From assembly GCA_965601665.1 (NCBI GenBank), contig OZ271833.1, positions 1,612,001 to 1,676,000 of the forward strand: a stretch of DNA of 64,000 nt, written 5' to 3'. A program made the position numbers and the translations under genes. Below are positions 35,261 through 45,194 of this stretch, in pieces. Each line of letters opens with the position of its first letter. Position 1 is the stretch's first letter. This DNA is from JANQNX01 sp965601665. Its GTDB lineage: Bacteria; Pseudomonadota; Gammaproteobacteria; Eutrophobiales; Eutrophobiaceae. Under the pieces are notes generated by a model, which had not been told where the DNA came from, ran no database searches, and was given only the letters and a program-made list of their open reading frames with translations.

Positions 35261-37171
35261 ATGCCCCTCATTACCTTCGACGACATCTCACTCGAATTCG
35301 GTGACCAACTGATACTCGACCATGTCAGCCTTGTAATCGAGGCGGGGGAACGCGTGTGCCTGATCGGCAGAAACGGGGCCGGGAAATCCACGCTGATCAA
35401 CATCATCAACAAACGGCTGCAACCAGACAGCGGTGAAATCGTCACCCAGGCCCACCTGCGTATCAGCCAACTTGAACAATCCCTGCCAGATGATGATCAC
35501 CGCAGCGTACGCGAGTACGTGGCCGAAGGACTGCAACATTTACAGCAACTGCTGGATGAATACGAAACACTTTCGCAGCAGCAAGGATTGGATGAGGCCA
35601 TCAAGTTGCGTGAGCTGCAGGACTTGCAACACCAGATTGAGGCCGAGGGTGGCTGGCACATTGACCAGCGTGTGGATTCAATTATGTCGGAGCTGGGTCT
35701 ACCTGCAGAGCTTAGCCTCGCAGAATTATCCGGCGGCTGGCGCCGCCGGGTCGCGCTTGGCAAGGCACTGGTCAACAACCCGCAATTGCTATTGCTTGAT
35801 GAACCGACCAACCATCTCGATATCAGCACCATCAGTTGGCTGGAAAACCGCATTTTTAACTTCACCGGTGCCGTACTGTTTATCACTCACGATCGCTCAT
35901 TCCTGCAACGACTGGCAACGCGCATCATCGAACTCGATCGTGGCAAGCTATCCAGCTGGCCTGGCGGTTACGATGCCTACCTGGTTAACAAGGAAAAGGC
36001 GCTTGAAGATGAACAGAAAAAAAATGCGCTGTTCGACAAGAAGCTGGAACAGGAAGAAGCATGGATCCGCCAGGGTATCAAGGCGCGACGAACACGTAAC
36101 GAGGGTCGCGTTCGCGCCCTGAAGGATATGCGCGAACAAGTCAGTAAACGTCTCAAGCCACAACAGCAGGTGCGCATCCATATCGAAGAGGCAGAAAAAT
36201 CGGGGCGTAAAGTGATCGAAGCCTATAACATCTCGCATGCCTACGGTGACAAACAGCTGATAAACAAGCTGTCGCTGAAGATCATGCGCGGTGATCGTAT
36301 CGGCCTGGTTGGCAATAACGGTGTGGGCAAGAGCACGCTGCTAAAAATATTACTGGGACAGATTAATCCCGATTCGGGTACGGTAAAAATCGGTACCAGC
36401 ATAGCGACTGCTTACTTTGATCAATTACGGCGACACCTCGATCCTGAAAAAACCATTGCCCAGATTGTTGGGGAGGGCAGCGACTACATCAAGCTGAATG
36501 GTAAGGAACGCCATGTCATCGGTTACCTGCGTGGCTTTCTATTCTCGGCCAAGCGGGCAATGACGAAGGTAAAGGTCTTGTCCGGTGGTGAAAAAAACCG
36601 CGTTATCCTCGCCAGGTTATTAACCCGCCCCAGCAACCTGCTGGTACTGGATGAACCTACCAACGACCTCGATGTAGAAACACTGGAAGTACTTGAAGAC
36701 CGGTTGTCCGATTACCAGGGCACGCTGATTATTGTCAGCCACGATCGGGAATTCGTTGATAACGTTGTCAGTTCCATACTTGTGTTTGAAGACTCAGGCA
36801 CCATTCAACACTATGCCGGTGGTTTTAGCGACTGGCAGCGACGCGGTAAAAAACTGGCAGAGATGGATACCCCGCTGGCACAGGACAATGCCGGGTCCAA
36901 ACAGGATGCGGCCAGGAAAAACAGCAGCAACAAGTTAAGTTACAAGTTGAAACTGGAACTCGATTCCCTGCCGGAAAAAATAGAACAGCTTGAAATGCGC
37001 GTACGGGAACTGGAACAGCAAACACAGGAAGCGGATTTTTACAGTCGGGACTATACCGAGCAACAACCGGTACTGGATGAGTTGCAACAAAAGCAGGATG
37101 AACTCTACCAGGTCATGCAACGCTGGGACGAACTGGAAAGTATGCAGCAGGCCCTGCAGGAAAAAAGGTAA
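35261..37171 (+). CDS. uup: ABC-F family ATPase Uup
   Basis: A cytosolic ribosome-linked ATPase with two ABC domains and no membrane part, 636 residues, the same length as Escherichia coli Uup. Domain 1 has Walker A GRNGAGKST, signature LSGGWRRR and Walker B LLLLDEPTNHLD; domain 2 has GNNGVGKST, LSGGEKNR and LLVLDEPTNDLD. The interdomain linker (about 240-310) is charged and helical. A C-terminal coiled coil (about 560-630) is the Uup-type DNA/RNA-binding extension. It is four bases upstream of the EamA gene. Confidence 0.95.
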   Translation: MPLITFDDISLEFGDQLILDHVSLVIEAGERVCLIGRNGAGKSTLINIINKRLQPDSGEIVTQAHLRISQLEQSLPDDDHRSVREYVAEGLQHLQQLLDEYETLSQQQGLDEAIKLRELQDLQHQIEAEGGWHIDQRVDSIMSELGLPAELSLAELSGGWRRRVALGKALVNNPQLLLLDEPTNHLDISTISWLENRIFNFTGAVLFITHDRSFLQRLATRIIELDRGKLSSWPGGYDAYLVNKEKALEDEQKKNALFDKKLEQEEAWIRQGIKARRTRNEGRVRALKDMREQVSKRLKPQQQVRIHIEEAEKSGRKVIEAYNISHAYGDKQLINKLSLKIMRGDRIGLVGNNGVGKSTLLKILLGQINPDSGTVKIGTSIATAYFDQLRRHLDPEKTIAQIVGEGSDYIKLNGKERHVIGYLRGFLFSAKRAMTKVKVLSGGEKNRVILARLLTRPSNLLVLDEPTNDLDVETLEVLEDRLSDYQGTLIIVSHDREFVDNVVSSILVFEDSGTIQHYAGGFSDWQRRGKKLAEMDTPLAQDNAGSKQDAARKNSSNKLSYKLKLELDSLPEKIEQLEMRVRELEQQTQEADFYSRDYTEQQPVLDELQQKQDELYQVMQRWDELESMQQALQEKR

Positions 37172-37175
37172 GTCT

Positions 37176-38066
37176 ATGAACCTTGATCGACGCTATTTTA
37201 TCCATGGTTTCCTGCCCGCCTTTGGCTCCGCCTGTTGCTTCGCCATCATGGCGACTTGCATCAAGATTGCCTCTACCGATCTCCCCGCGCCACAGCTGGT
37301 TTTTTTTCGCAGCGTCGTCGGCCTTTGTATCATCCTGCCGGTTGTACTTCCGCGCGGTCTGACCTTTATTAAAACACCGGTACTGCATCTCCACTTGTTT
37401 CGCGGGTTGATCAGTATTTGTGCGATGACCTGTTTTTTCTATGCGATTGCCAACGTCGGACTTTCTGAGTCGACCCTGTTAAATGCAACGTCACCCTTGT
37501 TCGTGGCGTTAATGGCAGTGCCACTATTGAAGGAAAAGGTCAGCATGCGTACGGCACTGGCACTGGTTGCAGGTTTTATCGGCGTCGCATTAATTTTAAA
37601 ACCGGGTACCGCCCTGTTCACGCTGGCCGCGTTGGTGGGATTATGCTCGGGCTTTTTTATTGCCTTTGCCAAGATTCTCGTCAGGTATATGGCTACCACC
37701 GAACCGGTTATGCGAACGGTATTCTATTTCAGCGTGACATCCAGCACCTACTCTGGCCTGCTGATGCTATGGCTATGGCAACCACCGGAATTATTCGATA
37801 TCGGCGTTATGGTTGTCGCCGGTATCTGTGCAACAGGGGGACAAACTCTCCTTACCTATGCGTTTACCCACAACGAGGCCGTCAGCGTTGCCCCGTTTAC
37901 CTATGTCACCGTGGTCATGGCCACGCTGATCGGCTGGCTGGGCTGGAACGAACTGCCTGATATAGGATCCAGTATCGGCGCCATCATTGTCATCGGCGCC
38001 TGCCTGTCACTGTCGTTGCAGGGCAAACTGCCCAACCCATGGCGGTTAAGAAAACCCGGGGCGTGA
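37176..38066 (+). CDS. EamA/DMT-family transporter
   Basis: An inner-membrane protein of 296 residues with ten hydrophobic segments arranged as two EamA repeats (about 10-140 and 150-285), typical of drug/metabolite transporters such as RhaT- or YdcZ-like exporters. Motifs include ALMAVPLLKEKVSMR at the end of repeat 1 and SVAPFTYVTVVMATLIGWLGWNE in repeat 2. The substrate is unknown. I start at ATG 37176, five bases after the uup stop; the longer frame runs into uup. Confidence 0.9.
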   Translation: MNLDRRYFIHGFLPAFGSACCFAIMATCIKIASTDLPAPQLVFFRSVVGLCIILPVVLPRGLTFIKTPVLHLHLFRGLISICAMTCFFYAIANVGLSESTLLNATSPLFVALMAVPLLKEKVSMRTALALVAGFIGVALILKPGTALFTLAALVGLCSGFFIAFAKILVRYMATTEPVMRTVFYFSVTSSTYSGLLMLWLWQPPELFDIGVMVVAGICATGGQTLLTYAFTHNEAVSVAPFTYVTVVMATLIGWLGWNELPDIGSSIGAIIVIGACLSLSLQGKLPNPWRLRKPGA

Positions 38067-38070
38067 TTGC

Positions 38071-39069
38071 TTACAGCTCGCGCCCGAACAACATCGCAGC
38101 GAACTGTTGCCGCTGCTGTTTGGAAGACTGCCGGTAAAAATCATAGTTGACGTGTTGTTCAGGATTGTCGAAATCCAGTTCTATCCCCCACAGCGGTATC
38201 GAAGATAGCGGGCTTATGGAGTAGCGTATATCACCAAGGATACTGTCACGTCCCGGGTAGTAGGCGACATAACCATCTGAAAATTTATCGAAACGTTGTA
38301 TATCTATATATAAGGTACTGTCGATGGCGATCGAGCCTGGCAGTGCATTGGCATTGAAACGAGGAATGGTATCACCTTCATAAAACTGACTAGCAGCGCC
38401 GACGCGAATGGCATCAATATAAAAGGTGTCCCCTGCCAGGTATATGGATCGCCATAGCAACAGGTTACCGATCGTTGGTTTGACAACATGTTTTTCAATC
38501 ACGTGGCCACGCTCAGCGACAATGTCATCAAGTACCGACTCGGCCCGTTGCAACTGCACCACACCCAGTAACAGGTAACAGCCCGCAAATACAAGACCAA
38601 TGCGGCTGAACAAGACTTGTCGTTTTTTAAACGCGACTACAATCGCGATGATCAAGCCCAGTGTAAAGACTGGATCGATGATAGAGATAATATGCCAGGC
38701 ATAGCGCGTCTCCGTCAGTGGCCACAGTAAATATGTCCCGTAACTGGTACAGGTATCAATGAAACCACTAAACAGGTAGCCAGCAAAACTAAACAGGTAG
38801 ACACGGCTAAACGTTAACTGCCTGCGAAACAGCGGCCATAAAATCAAACTGGCAACCAGTGCACCAACCGGAATAAAGACCAGCGAGTGCGTAAAGTGGC
38901 GATGGTATTCAAGAACCAGCATGGGATCGGTGGTGGATCGAATAAAGACATCGGCGTCGGCCAGCATCCCTGCGAGAAAACCAATCAGCGTTGCCTGCTT
39001 TATATCCTTGTCGCTTGCCGTTGCCTGCGCTGCTGTTGCACCAATCACGCCCTGGGTGAAGACATCCAT
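38071..39069 (-). CDS. YdjM/DUF457-type membrane-bound metal-dependent hydrolase
   Basis: A 332-residue inner-membrane protein of the LexA-binding, inner-membrane-associated hydrolase family. The N-terminal part has DVFTQGVIGA, a LAGMLADADVFI motif and HRHFTHSLVFIP, histidines and aspartates that are likely metal ligands. Several membrane helices follow (about 70-190), then a soluble C-terminal domain (about 190-330). Its physiological role is unknown. It ends next to the convergent EamA gene and follows the fructosamine-kinase-like gene by two bases. Confidence 0.85.
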   Translation of the reverse strand: MDVFTQGVIGATAAQATASDKDIKQATLIGFLAGMLADADVFIRSTTDPMLVLEYHRHFTHSLVFIPVGALVASLILWPLFRRQLTFSRVYLFSFAGYLFSGFIDTCTSYGTYLLWPLTETRYAWHIISIIDPVFTLGLIIAIVVAFKKRQVLFSRIGLVFAGCYLLLGVVQLQRAESVLDDIVAERGHVIEKHVVKPTIGNLLLWRSIYLAGDTFYIDAIRVGAASQFYEGDTIPRFNANALPGSIAIDSTLYIDIQRFDKFSDGYVAYYPGRDSILGDIRYSISPLSSIPLWGIELDFDNPEQHVNYDFYRQSSKQQRQQFAAMLFGREL

Positions 39070-39071
39070 AC

Positions 39072-39947
39072 TTACAACACCGATCGCATTGTCGACAGAC
39101 AGGTTGAATAATAGCCCGCACCGAACAGGTTCAGGTGGTTTAACTCATGGTAAAGCCGGTACAGGGCTATACGTCGATCGGCATCCGACTCTAGTGCCCA
39201 TACCTCATTGTAAGCTGCCTCGCAACGTGGACCAAAGCCACCGAACAAGCGCATCATGCCCAGCTCCATCTCACGCTGCCCGTAATAGCTGGCCGGATCA
39301 AAAATGATTGGCGCACCCTGTTCATCAGCAGCAGCATTACCAGACCAGAGATCACCATGTAACAGCACGGCCGGTTCATCCAACATGCCAATAATGTCTT
39401 CCAGTGATTGCATTAACCTGTCACCCAGTAACAACAGTTCATCATCTGCCCTGGTTTTTTGCGCAAACAGCGCCAACTGCCAACCAAGCCGATGTTCACG
39501 GAAAAAATCCAGCCAGCTGCTGCGCCAGTCATTGGGTTGTATCGTCGTACCAAGGTAGTTTTGTTGGTCAAAACCGGATTTTTCCTGCCGGGTCGCCTGA
39601 TGCAGGCTGGCAAGCTGTCTGCCCATTTGCTCGTGCCAGTCCGGCGCGGGTGTGCCGGCAGTAAATGCCTCCATGACAATAAAATCATCTGCGTAAACCA
39701 ATGGTGTGGGTACACGAATCACAGCCGGCGCCGACAGTTTTTGTAATGCCAGGAACTCGGTCGCAAACAAACCGGGGAATTCTGACGCGCGTGAATTGGT
39801 CTTGATAAAAAAACGACGGCCATCGTCCAGTGTCACCACGCGGCTATCGTTAATACAACCACCTAAAGCAGACTGACTGTTGCTGAAGTGAACCGGCTTA
39901 CCTGTTTTGTCCGAGATGGCGGCGGCAATACGGTCCTGCAAATCCAT
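39072..39947 (-). CDS. Fructosamine kinase family protein
   Basis: A 291-residue protein of the fructosamine-3-kinase/choline-kinase fold, which phosphorylates sugar adducts on glycated proteins so that they break down. It shows the family's GGCINDSRVV start, FFIKTNS with the ATP-binding Lys, the LLHGDLWSGN catalytic loop (Asp and Asn), and IFDPASYYGQREMELGM. The start overlaps the stop of the LMW phosphatase by one base. Escherichia coli YniA is a related protein. Confidence 0.93.
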   Translation of the reverse strand: MDLQDRIAAAISDKTGKPVHFSNSQSALGGCINDSRVVTLDDGRRFFIKTNSRASEFPGLFATEFLALQKLSAPAVIRVPTPLVYADDFIVMEAFTAGTPAPDWHEQMGRQLASLHQATRQEKSGFDQQNYLGTTIQPNDWRSSWLDFFREHRLGWQLALFAQKTRADDELLLLGDRLMQSLEDIIGMLDEPAVLLHGDLWSGNAAADEQGAPIIFDPASYYGQREMELGMMRLFGGFGPRCEAAYNEVWALESDADRRIALYRLYHELNHLNLFGAGYYSTCLSTMRSVL

Positions 39948-40447
39948 TAAGCCTTTGCATCCTGCAGTAGCAAACAGTGTTGATACATGCCCGGACAGGC
40001 TTCTTCAATCATATCAAGCACCGTTTCAAAACCTGCGATGCCACCGTAATACGGATCGGGCACCGACGGCGCCGTGGCATTATTGTCATATCCATCGAGA
40101 AAGCTACCCAGTAAACGAATGTGTGATTGTGCGCCGCCAGCCAGTTGCTCCAGGTCATACAGGTTATCACTGTCCATGGGCACAATAAGGTCAAACCGGG
40201 AGATGTCCTCCTGCTCAACCTTGCGGGCGATGGAGTCAAGCCGGTAACCGCGTTTCGACGCCACATCGCGCATTCGCCTGTCGGCTGGTTCACCACAGTG
40301 ATAGGCGTAGGTGCCCGCGGAGTCGATCATGATCGACTCCTGCATGCCCTGCTGTTCAACATAATGTTTAAACACACCCTCTCCCGAAGGCGAACGACAA
40401 ATGTTACCCATACAGACAAACAGTACGTGGACTCGAGTAGAATTCAT
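39947..40447 (-). CDS. Low-molecular-weight protein-tyrosine phosphatase
   Basis: About 166 residues. The catalytic P-loop CMGNICRS (Cys-x5-Arg-Ser) lies near the N-terminus and the general acid Asp in PDPYYGG near the C-terminus, as in all LMW-PTPs. The N-terminal VLFVCMGN strand is typical. It is probably cytoplasmic; bacterial members act on tyrosine kinases of polysaccharide export or other proteins, and none is encoded here. I start at ATG 40447; the longer frame adds a hydrophobic stretch without a start signal. Confidence 0.93.
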   Translation of the reverse strand: MNSTRVHVLFVCMGNICRSPSGEGVFKHYVEQQGMQESIMIDSAGTYAYHCGEPADRRMRDVASKRGYRLDSIARKVEQEDISRFDLIVPMDSDNLYDLEQLAGGAQSHIRLLGSFLDGYDNNATAPSVPDPYYGGIAGFETVLDMIEEACPGMYQHCLLLQDAKA

Positions 40448-40593
40448 CAATAAGCGACGCAGTAGAAAAAAGTATGTGGTACTCAACAATAACAAAGTTC
40501 TCAGGTTTGATTAAAGAAATACTTATGCTAATAAAGCGATATAATCAGAACAAACCCTGACGCGTCTGAAATAGTTGGTTACGGAATAGCAAT

Positions 40594-41418
40594 ATGATTT
40601 ATCGCATCAATATCATCACCCTCATTTCAATCACGGCCATGATTCTCGCCAGCTGCGCTTCAAGCCCGACCGGGCGTAAGCAACTGATGCTGATATCGCC
40701 TCAATCCGCCATTGTTCAGTCTGAAAAAGCCTACATATCCACAGTCGATGAACTGAACAGTGAAGATAAACTGGTGAAAGACGAGGCGATTATTGACCGG
40801 GTGGCGACGATTACCGGTCGAGTCATTACCGCCGCTATTCAAAACTATCCGGAATCGAGAAACTGGAAATGGAGCGTTGCCATCATTGACGACACCGACA
40901 CGGTCAACGCGTGGTGTATGGCGGGTGGCAGGATGGCCGTATACACCGGCCTGTTCGACCAACTAAAGCTGACCGATGACGAGTTCGCCCATATCATGGG
41001 TCATGAAGTGTCACATGCGTTGGCAAACCATACGGCCGAGCGGATGTCCATGGCGATGGCCAGGAATGCCGGCTTGCTGGCATTGGCCGTTGCGAGCGAT
41101 AAACCCGGACTGACGCTAACCGGTGCAGCCCTGGCCGCCAAGCTGGCCATTGAATTACCCAATAGCCGCACGGCTGAAAGCGAGGCCGATAAAATTGGCA
41201 TGAAACTGGCGACCCTTGCCGGCTATGAGGCAGATGCGGCGGTCACGTTGTGGGATAAAATGAACGATCTCAGTGAAAAACGCCCGCCGGAATTTTTGAG
41301 CACGCACCCATCACCTGGAAACCGTCAGCAAAACCTCGCGGCCATGACAACGTCAATGCAGGCACTCAACCCGGACAGAAAAAAACTTCCGGTACATGAA
41401 GTCGAGATAGCACAGTAA
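40594..41418 (+). CDS. M48-family metallopeptidase lipoprotein
   Basis: A 274-residue zinc protease like LoiP/YggG. It has a lipoprotein signal (lipobox at about residue 18-21, LASC), the zinc motif GHEVSHALANH (HExxH) at about residue 133 and the third ligand region ESEADKIGMKLA. Such proteins act in the outer-membrane quality-control network. The HPSPGNRQQNL segment near the C-terminus is the family hallmark. It stands alone, divergent from the phosphatase gene. Confidence 0.93.
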   Translation: MIYRINIITLISITAMILASCASSPTGRKQLMLISPQSAIVQSEKAYISTVDELNSEDKLVKDEAIIDRVATITGRVITAAIQNYPESRNWKWSVAIIDDTDTVNAWCMAGGRMAVYTGLFDQLKLTDDEFAHIMGHEVSHALANHTAERMSMAMARNAGLLALAVASDKPGLTLTGAALAAKLAIELPNSRTAESEADKIGMKLATLAGYEADAAVTLWDKMNDLSEKRPPEFLSTHPSPGNRQQNLAAMTTSMQALNPDRKKLPVHEVEIAQ

Positions 41419-41431
41419 TCGCTGACCGGTA

Positions 41432-41749
41432 TCAGTCTACAACGGGTTGCACCAGCACCCATGGATGAATCACAGTTGCCCAGACCATAATATCGCTGTC
41501 GAGCCAGGCACTTGCCTGCTCGTCACTGACATTGGCGACCAATCCCTGTTGCATCCAGTCCTCTACCTGTGCCTTGTTATCTTCAGCCAGCTCACAGGCA
41601 ACCTTGATCAAATCAAGTTTGTGCGACACGTACACGGTCATACCACTGGCAAAAAAAGTCTGTAACTCTGTCCACGCAATTTTGGCTGTTTCTGAATTCA
41701 GCTTTTGCACCAGTTCCTGTAACTCAGCCTGTTTTATCTCATCATACAT
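41432..41749 (-). CDS. DUF2288-family protein
   Basis: About 105 residues matching DUF2288 in layout: a LNSETAKIAWTELQTFFASG start, a VSHKLDLIKVACELAEDNK middle and a DEQASAWLDSDIMVWATVIHPWVLVQ end. It is cytoplasmic with unknown function. I chose ATG 41749 (MYDEIKQAEL); the longer frame begins without similarity to the family. It converges on the M48 peptidase and is divergent from the PilZ gene. Confidence 0.85.
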   Translation of the reverse strand: MYDEIKQAELQELVQKLNSETAKIAWTELQTFFASGMTVYVSHKLDLIKVACELAEDNKAQVEDWMQQGLVANVSDEQASAWLDSDIMVWATVIHPWVLVQPVVD

Positions 41750-41904
41750 ATCATTGAAAAACCTGGATTTATTACCTGCATTATAGTGCCTATCGAGAAG
41801 GTGTACGACACCCTGCCCCAACGCAGCACTGTTACAGTGCTGAAATTAAACTTGTCGCCAGCTGTGCCGATACATGGGCATCGAACCAGGCACAGGAGTC
41901 AGGC

Positions 41905-42247
41905 GTGCACGACAGAAGGACGCATACCAGGCTGGCATCAAGCTGGAATGTTGGTGTTTGCCACCAGGAAACGTATTTCCAGACCCAGATTATGAATATC
42001 TCGTTGGGGCGTCGAGTTGCAACGTCCCGACAAATGGAAACCTGTGATTATCCAGTCATGCGACCTGACCCTGCAATTGAATTCGAACAAGAGCCTGGAG
42101 ATAAAAATGTACACTTGCTGGTTGAGTCAGAACCGTGTTGGCATGGCGTTTTCGGAACTGACTGGAGTCCAGAAACGTTTGTTAAACCGACTGCTATCGA
42201 TGCTTTCAAAAGAAGCCATGTTGCAGGAAAACCATTTCGTCATGTAA
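41905..42247 (+). pseudogene. PilZ-domain gene broken by a frameshift
   Basis: The GTG start at 41905 has AGGAG six bases upstream. The first frame reads VHDRRTHTRLASSWNVGV (with RxxxR) to MNISLG; the second frame reads on as VELQRPDKW and ends in a typical PilZ tail (CWLSQNRVGMAFSEL). The frames meet in a run of four G at 42006-42009. Adding two bases there would restore NISLGG, the PilZ D/NxSxxG motif, giving a protein of about 114 residues. Removing one base also joins the frames but spoils the motif. The gene ends 15 bases before the chemoreceptor. It could be a true pseudogene, a phase-variable tract or a sequencing error. Confidence 0.75.
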
Positions 42248-42262
42248 AAAAAGGATTTGACT

Positions 42263-44323
42263 ATGCGATTTTTGAACCTGAACACCATTAACAAGCTGTC
42301 ACTGATAAAGCAGGCATTGATCCCTATCGCTATAGCAATGCTGTCGTGTTTCATGTTGTTTGCCTACATCGCCTACTCAACATCAAAAAACGCGATCATC
42401 AATCAGTCTATAGACGCTCTCGACAACCAGACCAGCCTGATAGTCGACAACCTGCATGCTTATGAGAAGAACCTGCGTATTAATGCAGAACGAATTAGCA
42501 ACACGTTTTTTTCAATGCTGCGCGGCGAACTTGTGTTAAACGAGTTCGACCATGTTTATATCGGGGAATACAACAGTCCGGTGTTGATGCTGAATGGAAA
42601 AATACTAAACATGGACCATACCTACCCGGATGAATTCACAAGACTGACAGGTGGTACGGCAACCATTTTCGTTCGTTACAAGGACGACTTCCTGCGTATT
42701 GCCACTTCACTGCGCAAGGCCGACAATACCCGTGCTTATGGCACGTTACTTGGGAAACAACACCCGGCTTACCAACAATTACTCAGTGGCGATAAATACG
42801 TTGGCCGGGCGCACCTGTTTGGTCGCGATTATATGACGGTCTATTCACCCGTGCTCAGCACGGCTGGCGAGGTGATTGCCATCCTGTATACCGGTTTTGA
42901 TTTCACTGACAGCCTGCAGGAGTTCTATCAAAGCATGGAGGCCATCCGCATTGGCAGCAGCGGCAGCATGAGGCTTATTTATAGCGGTGCAGGCAGCAAG
43001 CAGGGTAATACCATCGCATCTGCAGGTAAGACAATCGACAATGTGATCGAAAAAACGGACGTCAATGGCGATCCCATTTACCAGGATATGTTGCAACAGC
43101 AACAAGGCAACCGCTTATTTATAAGTGTTGAGGAAAATACCGCACATGAAAAAGTTGTTTCCTATAGAAAATTCAGCCCATGGAACATGCTGGTTATGGC
43201 CGAGGGCTATGTAGATGAACTGGCATCCGGGAGTGTGTACCTGCAATACCTGCTCATGGTCAGTGGCGCCATATGCAGCCTGCTGATACTAACCCTGACC
43301 TATATCATCCTGCGTGGGCGGTTAAAACCGCTTAATCAGATCAGCGTTGCAATTAACGAAATTAGCCAGGGGAACCTGCTGGTTCATTTACCTGCACCCG
43401 GACTGGGAGACAGCGACAACGAGATTGACAAGCTGAATGCCGACATACGCCAGTTAACGGATAGCCTGACTATCCTGGTAAACGAAATACGTACTTCATC
43501 GGTACTGGTCAATGATGCCAGTCAATCAATGTTAGAGATTGCCGATTTGAATGCCGAGGGGATCACCGCACAGCAACGTGACGCCGATAGCCTGGCCACC
43601 GCCATCACGGAAATGGTCGCTTCCAGCAAGGAGATTGCCAGCTTCACCCAGTCAGCCGTCGAGGAATCACGAGAGGTTGATGACCAGGTATCGCAAGGCC
43701 ATGCCATTGTTAATGATTCTGTCGCATCTACCAATAACCTGGCCGACACAATAGCAGATACCGCGCGCATGATTGACATTGTTAACGAAGACGTCAGTTC
43801 AATCAGTTCTGTACTCAATGTGATCGAGGATATAGCCGAACAAACAAATTTGCTGGCACTGAATGCAGCTATCGAGGCAGCCCGTGCCGGTGAACAGGGA
43901 CGTGGCTTTGCCGTGGTTGCCGATGAGGTCAGGACACTGGCCAGTCGCTCACACGACTCCACGCATGAAATCCAGGCCATCATTGAAAAATTACAGAAAG
44001 CATCCAACGAGGCCGTGGCGAAAATGCATAACGGTGTTGAATGCAGTCAACACAACGTAATTGAAGTGATGAAAGCCTCAGAGGCCCTCAGTCACGTCTC
44101 CGAGTCCATGAAAAAGCTGTCAACGATGACAACTGAAATTGCAAATACAACGGATAACCAGAAGATAGTTGGCGAAGACGTGAACCGCGATATTATCAGC
44201 ATTAGTGAAATTGCCGGCGTTAACAAGGAGCAGAGTTCCAGGTTATACAAGTCTGTGCAGGAACTGAAACAGATGTCTGAATCACTGTCTGTGCAAGTCA
44301 ACCGCTTCAAGACCGGCGACTAG
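42263..44323 (+). CDS. Methyl-accepting chemotaxis protein with Cache sensor
   Basis: About 686 residues. A first membrane helix (about 15-36) leads to a periplasmic double-Cache-like sensor domain (about 37-320, the Cache3/Cache2 fusion type), followed by a second helix (about 325-350), a HAMP linker, and a long cytoplasmic signalling coiled coil. The hairpin tip EDIAEQTNLLALNAAIEAARAGEQGRGFAVVADEVR (here only named by its ends) lies at about residues 520-555 and is the CheA/CheW contact. The ligand is unknown. I start at ATG 42263, which has AAGGA upstream. The frameshifted PilZ gene ends 15 bases before it. Confidence 0.93.
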   Translation: MRFLNLNTINKLSLIKQALIPIAIAMLSCFMLFAYIAYSTSKNAIINQSIDALDNQTSLIVDNLHAYEKNLRINAERISNTFFSMLRGELVLNEFDHVYIGEYNSPVLMLNGKILNMDHTYPDEFTRLTGGTATIFVRYKDDFLRIATSLRKADNTRAYGTLLGKQHPAYQQLLSGDKYVGRAHLFGRDYMTVYSPVLSTAGEVIAILYTGFDFTDSLQEFYQSMEAIRIGSSGSMRLIYSGAGSKQGNTIASAGKTIDNVIEKTDVNGDPIYQDMLQQQQGNRLFISVEENTAHEKVVSYRKFSPWNMLVMAEGYVDELASGSVYLQYLLMVSGAICSLLILTLTYIILRGRLKPLNQISVAINEISQGNLLVHLPAPGLGDSDNEIDKLNADIRQLTDSLTILVNEIRTSSVLVNDASQSMLEIADLNAEGITAQQRDADSLATAITEMVASSKEIASFTQSAVEESREVDDQVSQGHAIVNDSVASTNNLADTIADTARMIDIVNEDVSSISSVLNVIEDIAEQTNLLALNAAIEAARAGEQGRGFAVVADEVRTLASRSHDSTHEIQAIIEKLQKASNEAVAKMHNGVECSQHNVIEVMKASEALSHVSESMKKLSTMTTEIANTTDNQKIVGEDVNRDIISISEIAGVNKEQSSRLYKSVQELKQMSESLSVQVNRFKTGD

Positions 44324-44382
44324 TCTGCAAACCGAAGCGAGATATCCTAGACTTATCATCATGATGTGTAAGCACATGCTGT

Positions 44383-45138
44383 ATGCCTGTTAAGGCCATA
44401 TTCCTTGATATCAGTGGTGTACTGCTGGACGGTTCAACACCGCTTCCGAGCGCCGCGCAGGCACTACAGCTGATACAACAGGCAGAAATTCCCTATCGGC
44501 TGGTCACCAACACATCGCAACAAACATGCGCTATGTTGCACGGGCAATTGGAAAAAGCTGGCCTGGATGTGGATGTCTCTCATATTTATACCGCGCCAAT
44601 GGCAGCACACGACTATCTGAGCAACAAGGGGTTACGACCATATTGCCTGATACACGAAAACCTGCGTGACGAATTTGCCGATTTGGAACAGGACAATCCA
44701 AATGCGGTCGTTATAGGTGATGCCGCTGAAGGGTTCACCTATCAACGTTTGAATGAAGCATTTCGCATTTGTATGGAAGGCGCCCCGTTGATTGCAATAG
44801 GTCACAACAGGTATTTCAAAAAAGACAATGTGTTTTATATGGATGCGGGGCCTTTTGTCGAGGCTATTGAATATGCCTGTGATATCGAGGCCATCATAAC
44901 CGGTAAACCATCACCTGCTTTCTTTGAACAGGTTTTGAACAGTGTTCAACTTCCCGCGGCTGACGTCGCATTGATCGGTGACGACGTCTATGGCGATATC
45001 CAGGGTGCGATTAATAGTGGCATGCAGTCTCGCCTGGTAACCACTGGGAAATACCGCCCAGGTGATGAATCCAGGGTTGAACCTGCTGCCATGGTAGTAA
45101 CAGATGTGATGCATGCAGTAAAAGAGTTGCTTGAATGA
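44383..45138 (+). CDS. TIGR01458-type HAD hydrolase (LHPP-like)
   Basis: A 251-residue HAD superfamily hydrolase with a type IIA cap. The nucleophile motif is LDISGVLLDG, with a Ser where most HAD enzymes have the second Asp; this is normal for the LHPP/TIGR01458 branch. Motif II is VTNTS, the Lys is in ITGKPSP and motif IV is LIGDDVYGDI. Relatives act on phospholysine, phosphohistidine or pyrophosphate. The natural substrate is unknown. It is a single gene. Confidence 0.9.
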   Translation: MPVKAIFLDISGVLLDGSTPLPSAAQALQLIQQAEIPYRLVTNTSQQTCAMLHGQLEKAGLDVDVSHIYTAPMAAHDYLSNKGLRPYCLIHENLRDEFADLEQDNPNAVVIGDAAEGFTYQRLNEAFRICMEGAPLIAIGHNRYFKKDNVFYMDAGPFVEAIEYACDIEAIITGKPSPAFFEQVLNSVQLPAADVALIGDDVYGDIQGAINSGMQSRLVTTGKYRPGDESRVEPAAMVVTDVMHAVKELLE

Positions 45139-45194
45139 CAGGACGCCATCTCCAGAAACTGCAATAATATGCACTTATCACATGGAGAACGTGT

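Noticed and set aside
35433..36122. 229-residue plus-strand frame inside uup
   Set aside because: Out-of-frame shadow of the first ABC domain; the composition (Trp, Arg, Ser rich) is typical of a shadow.
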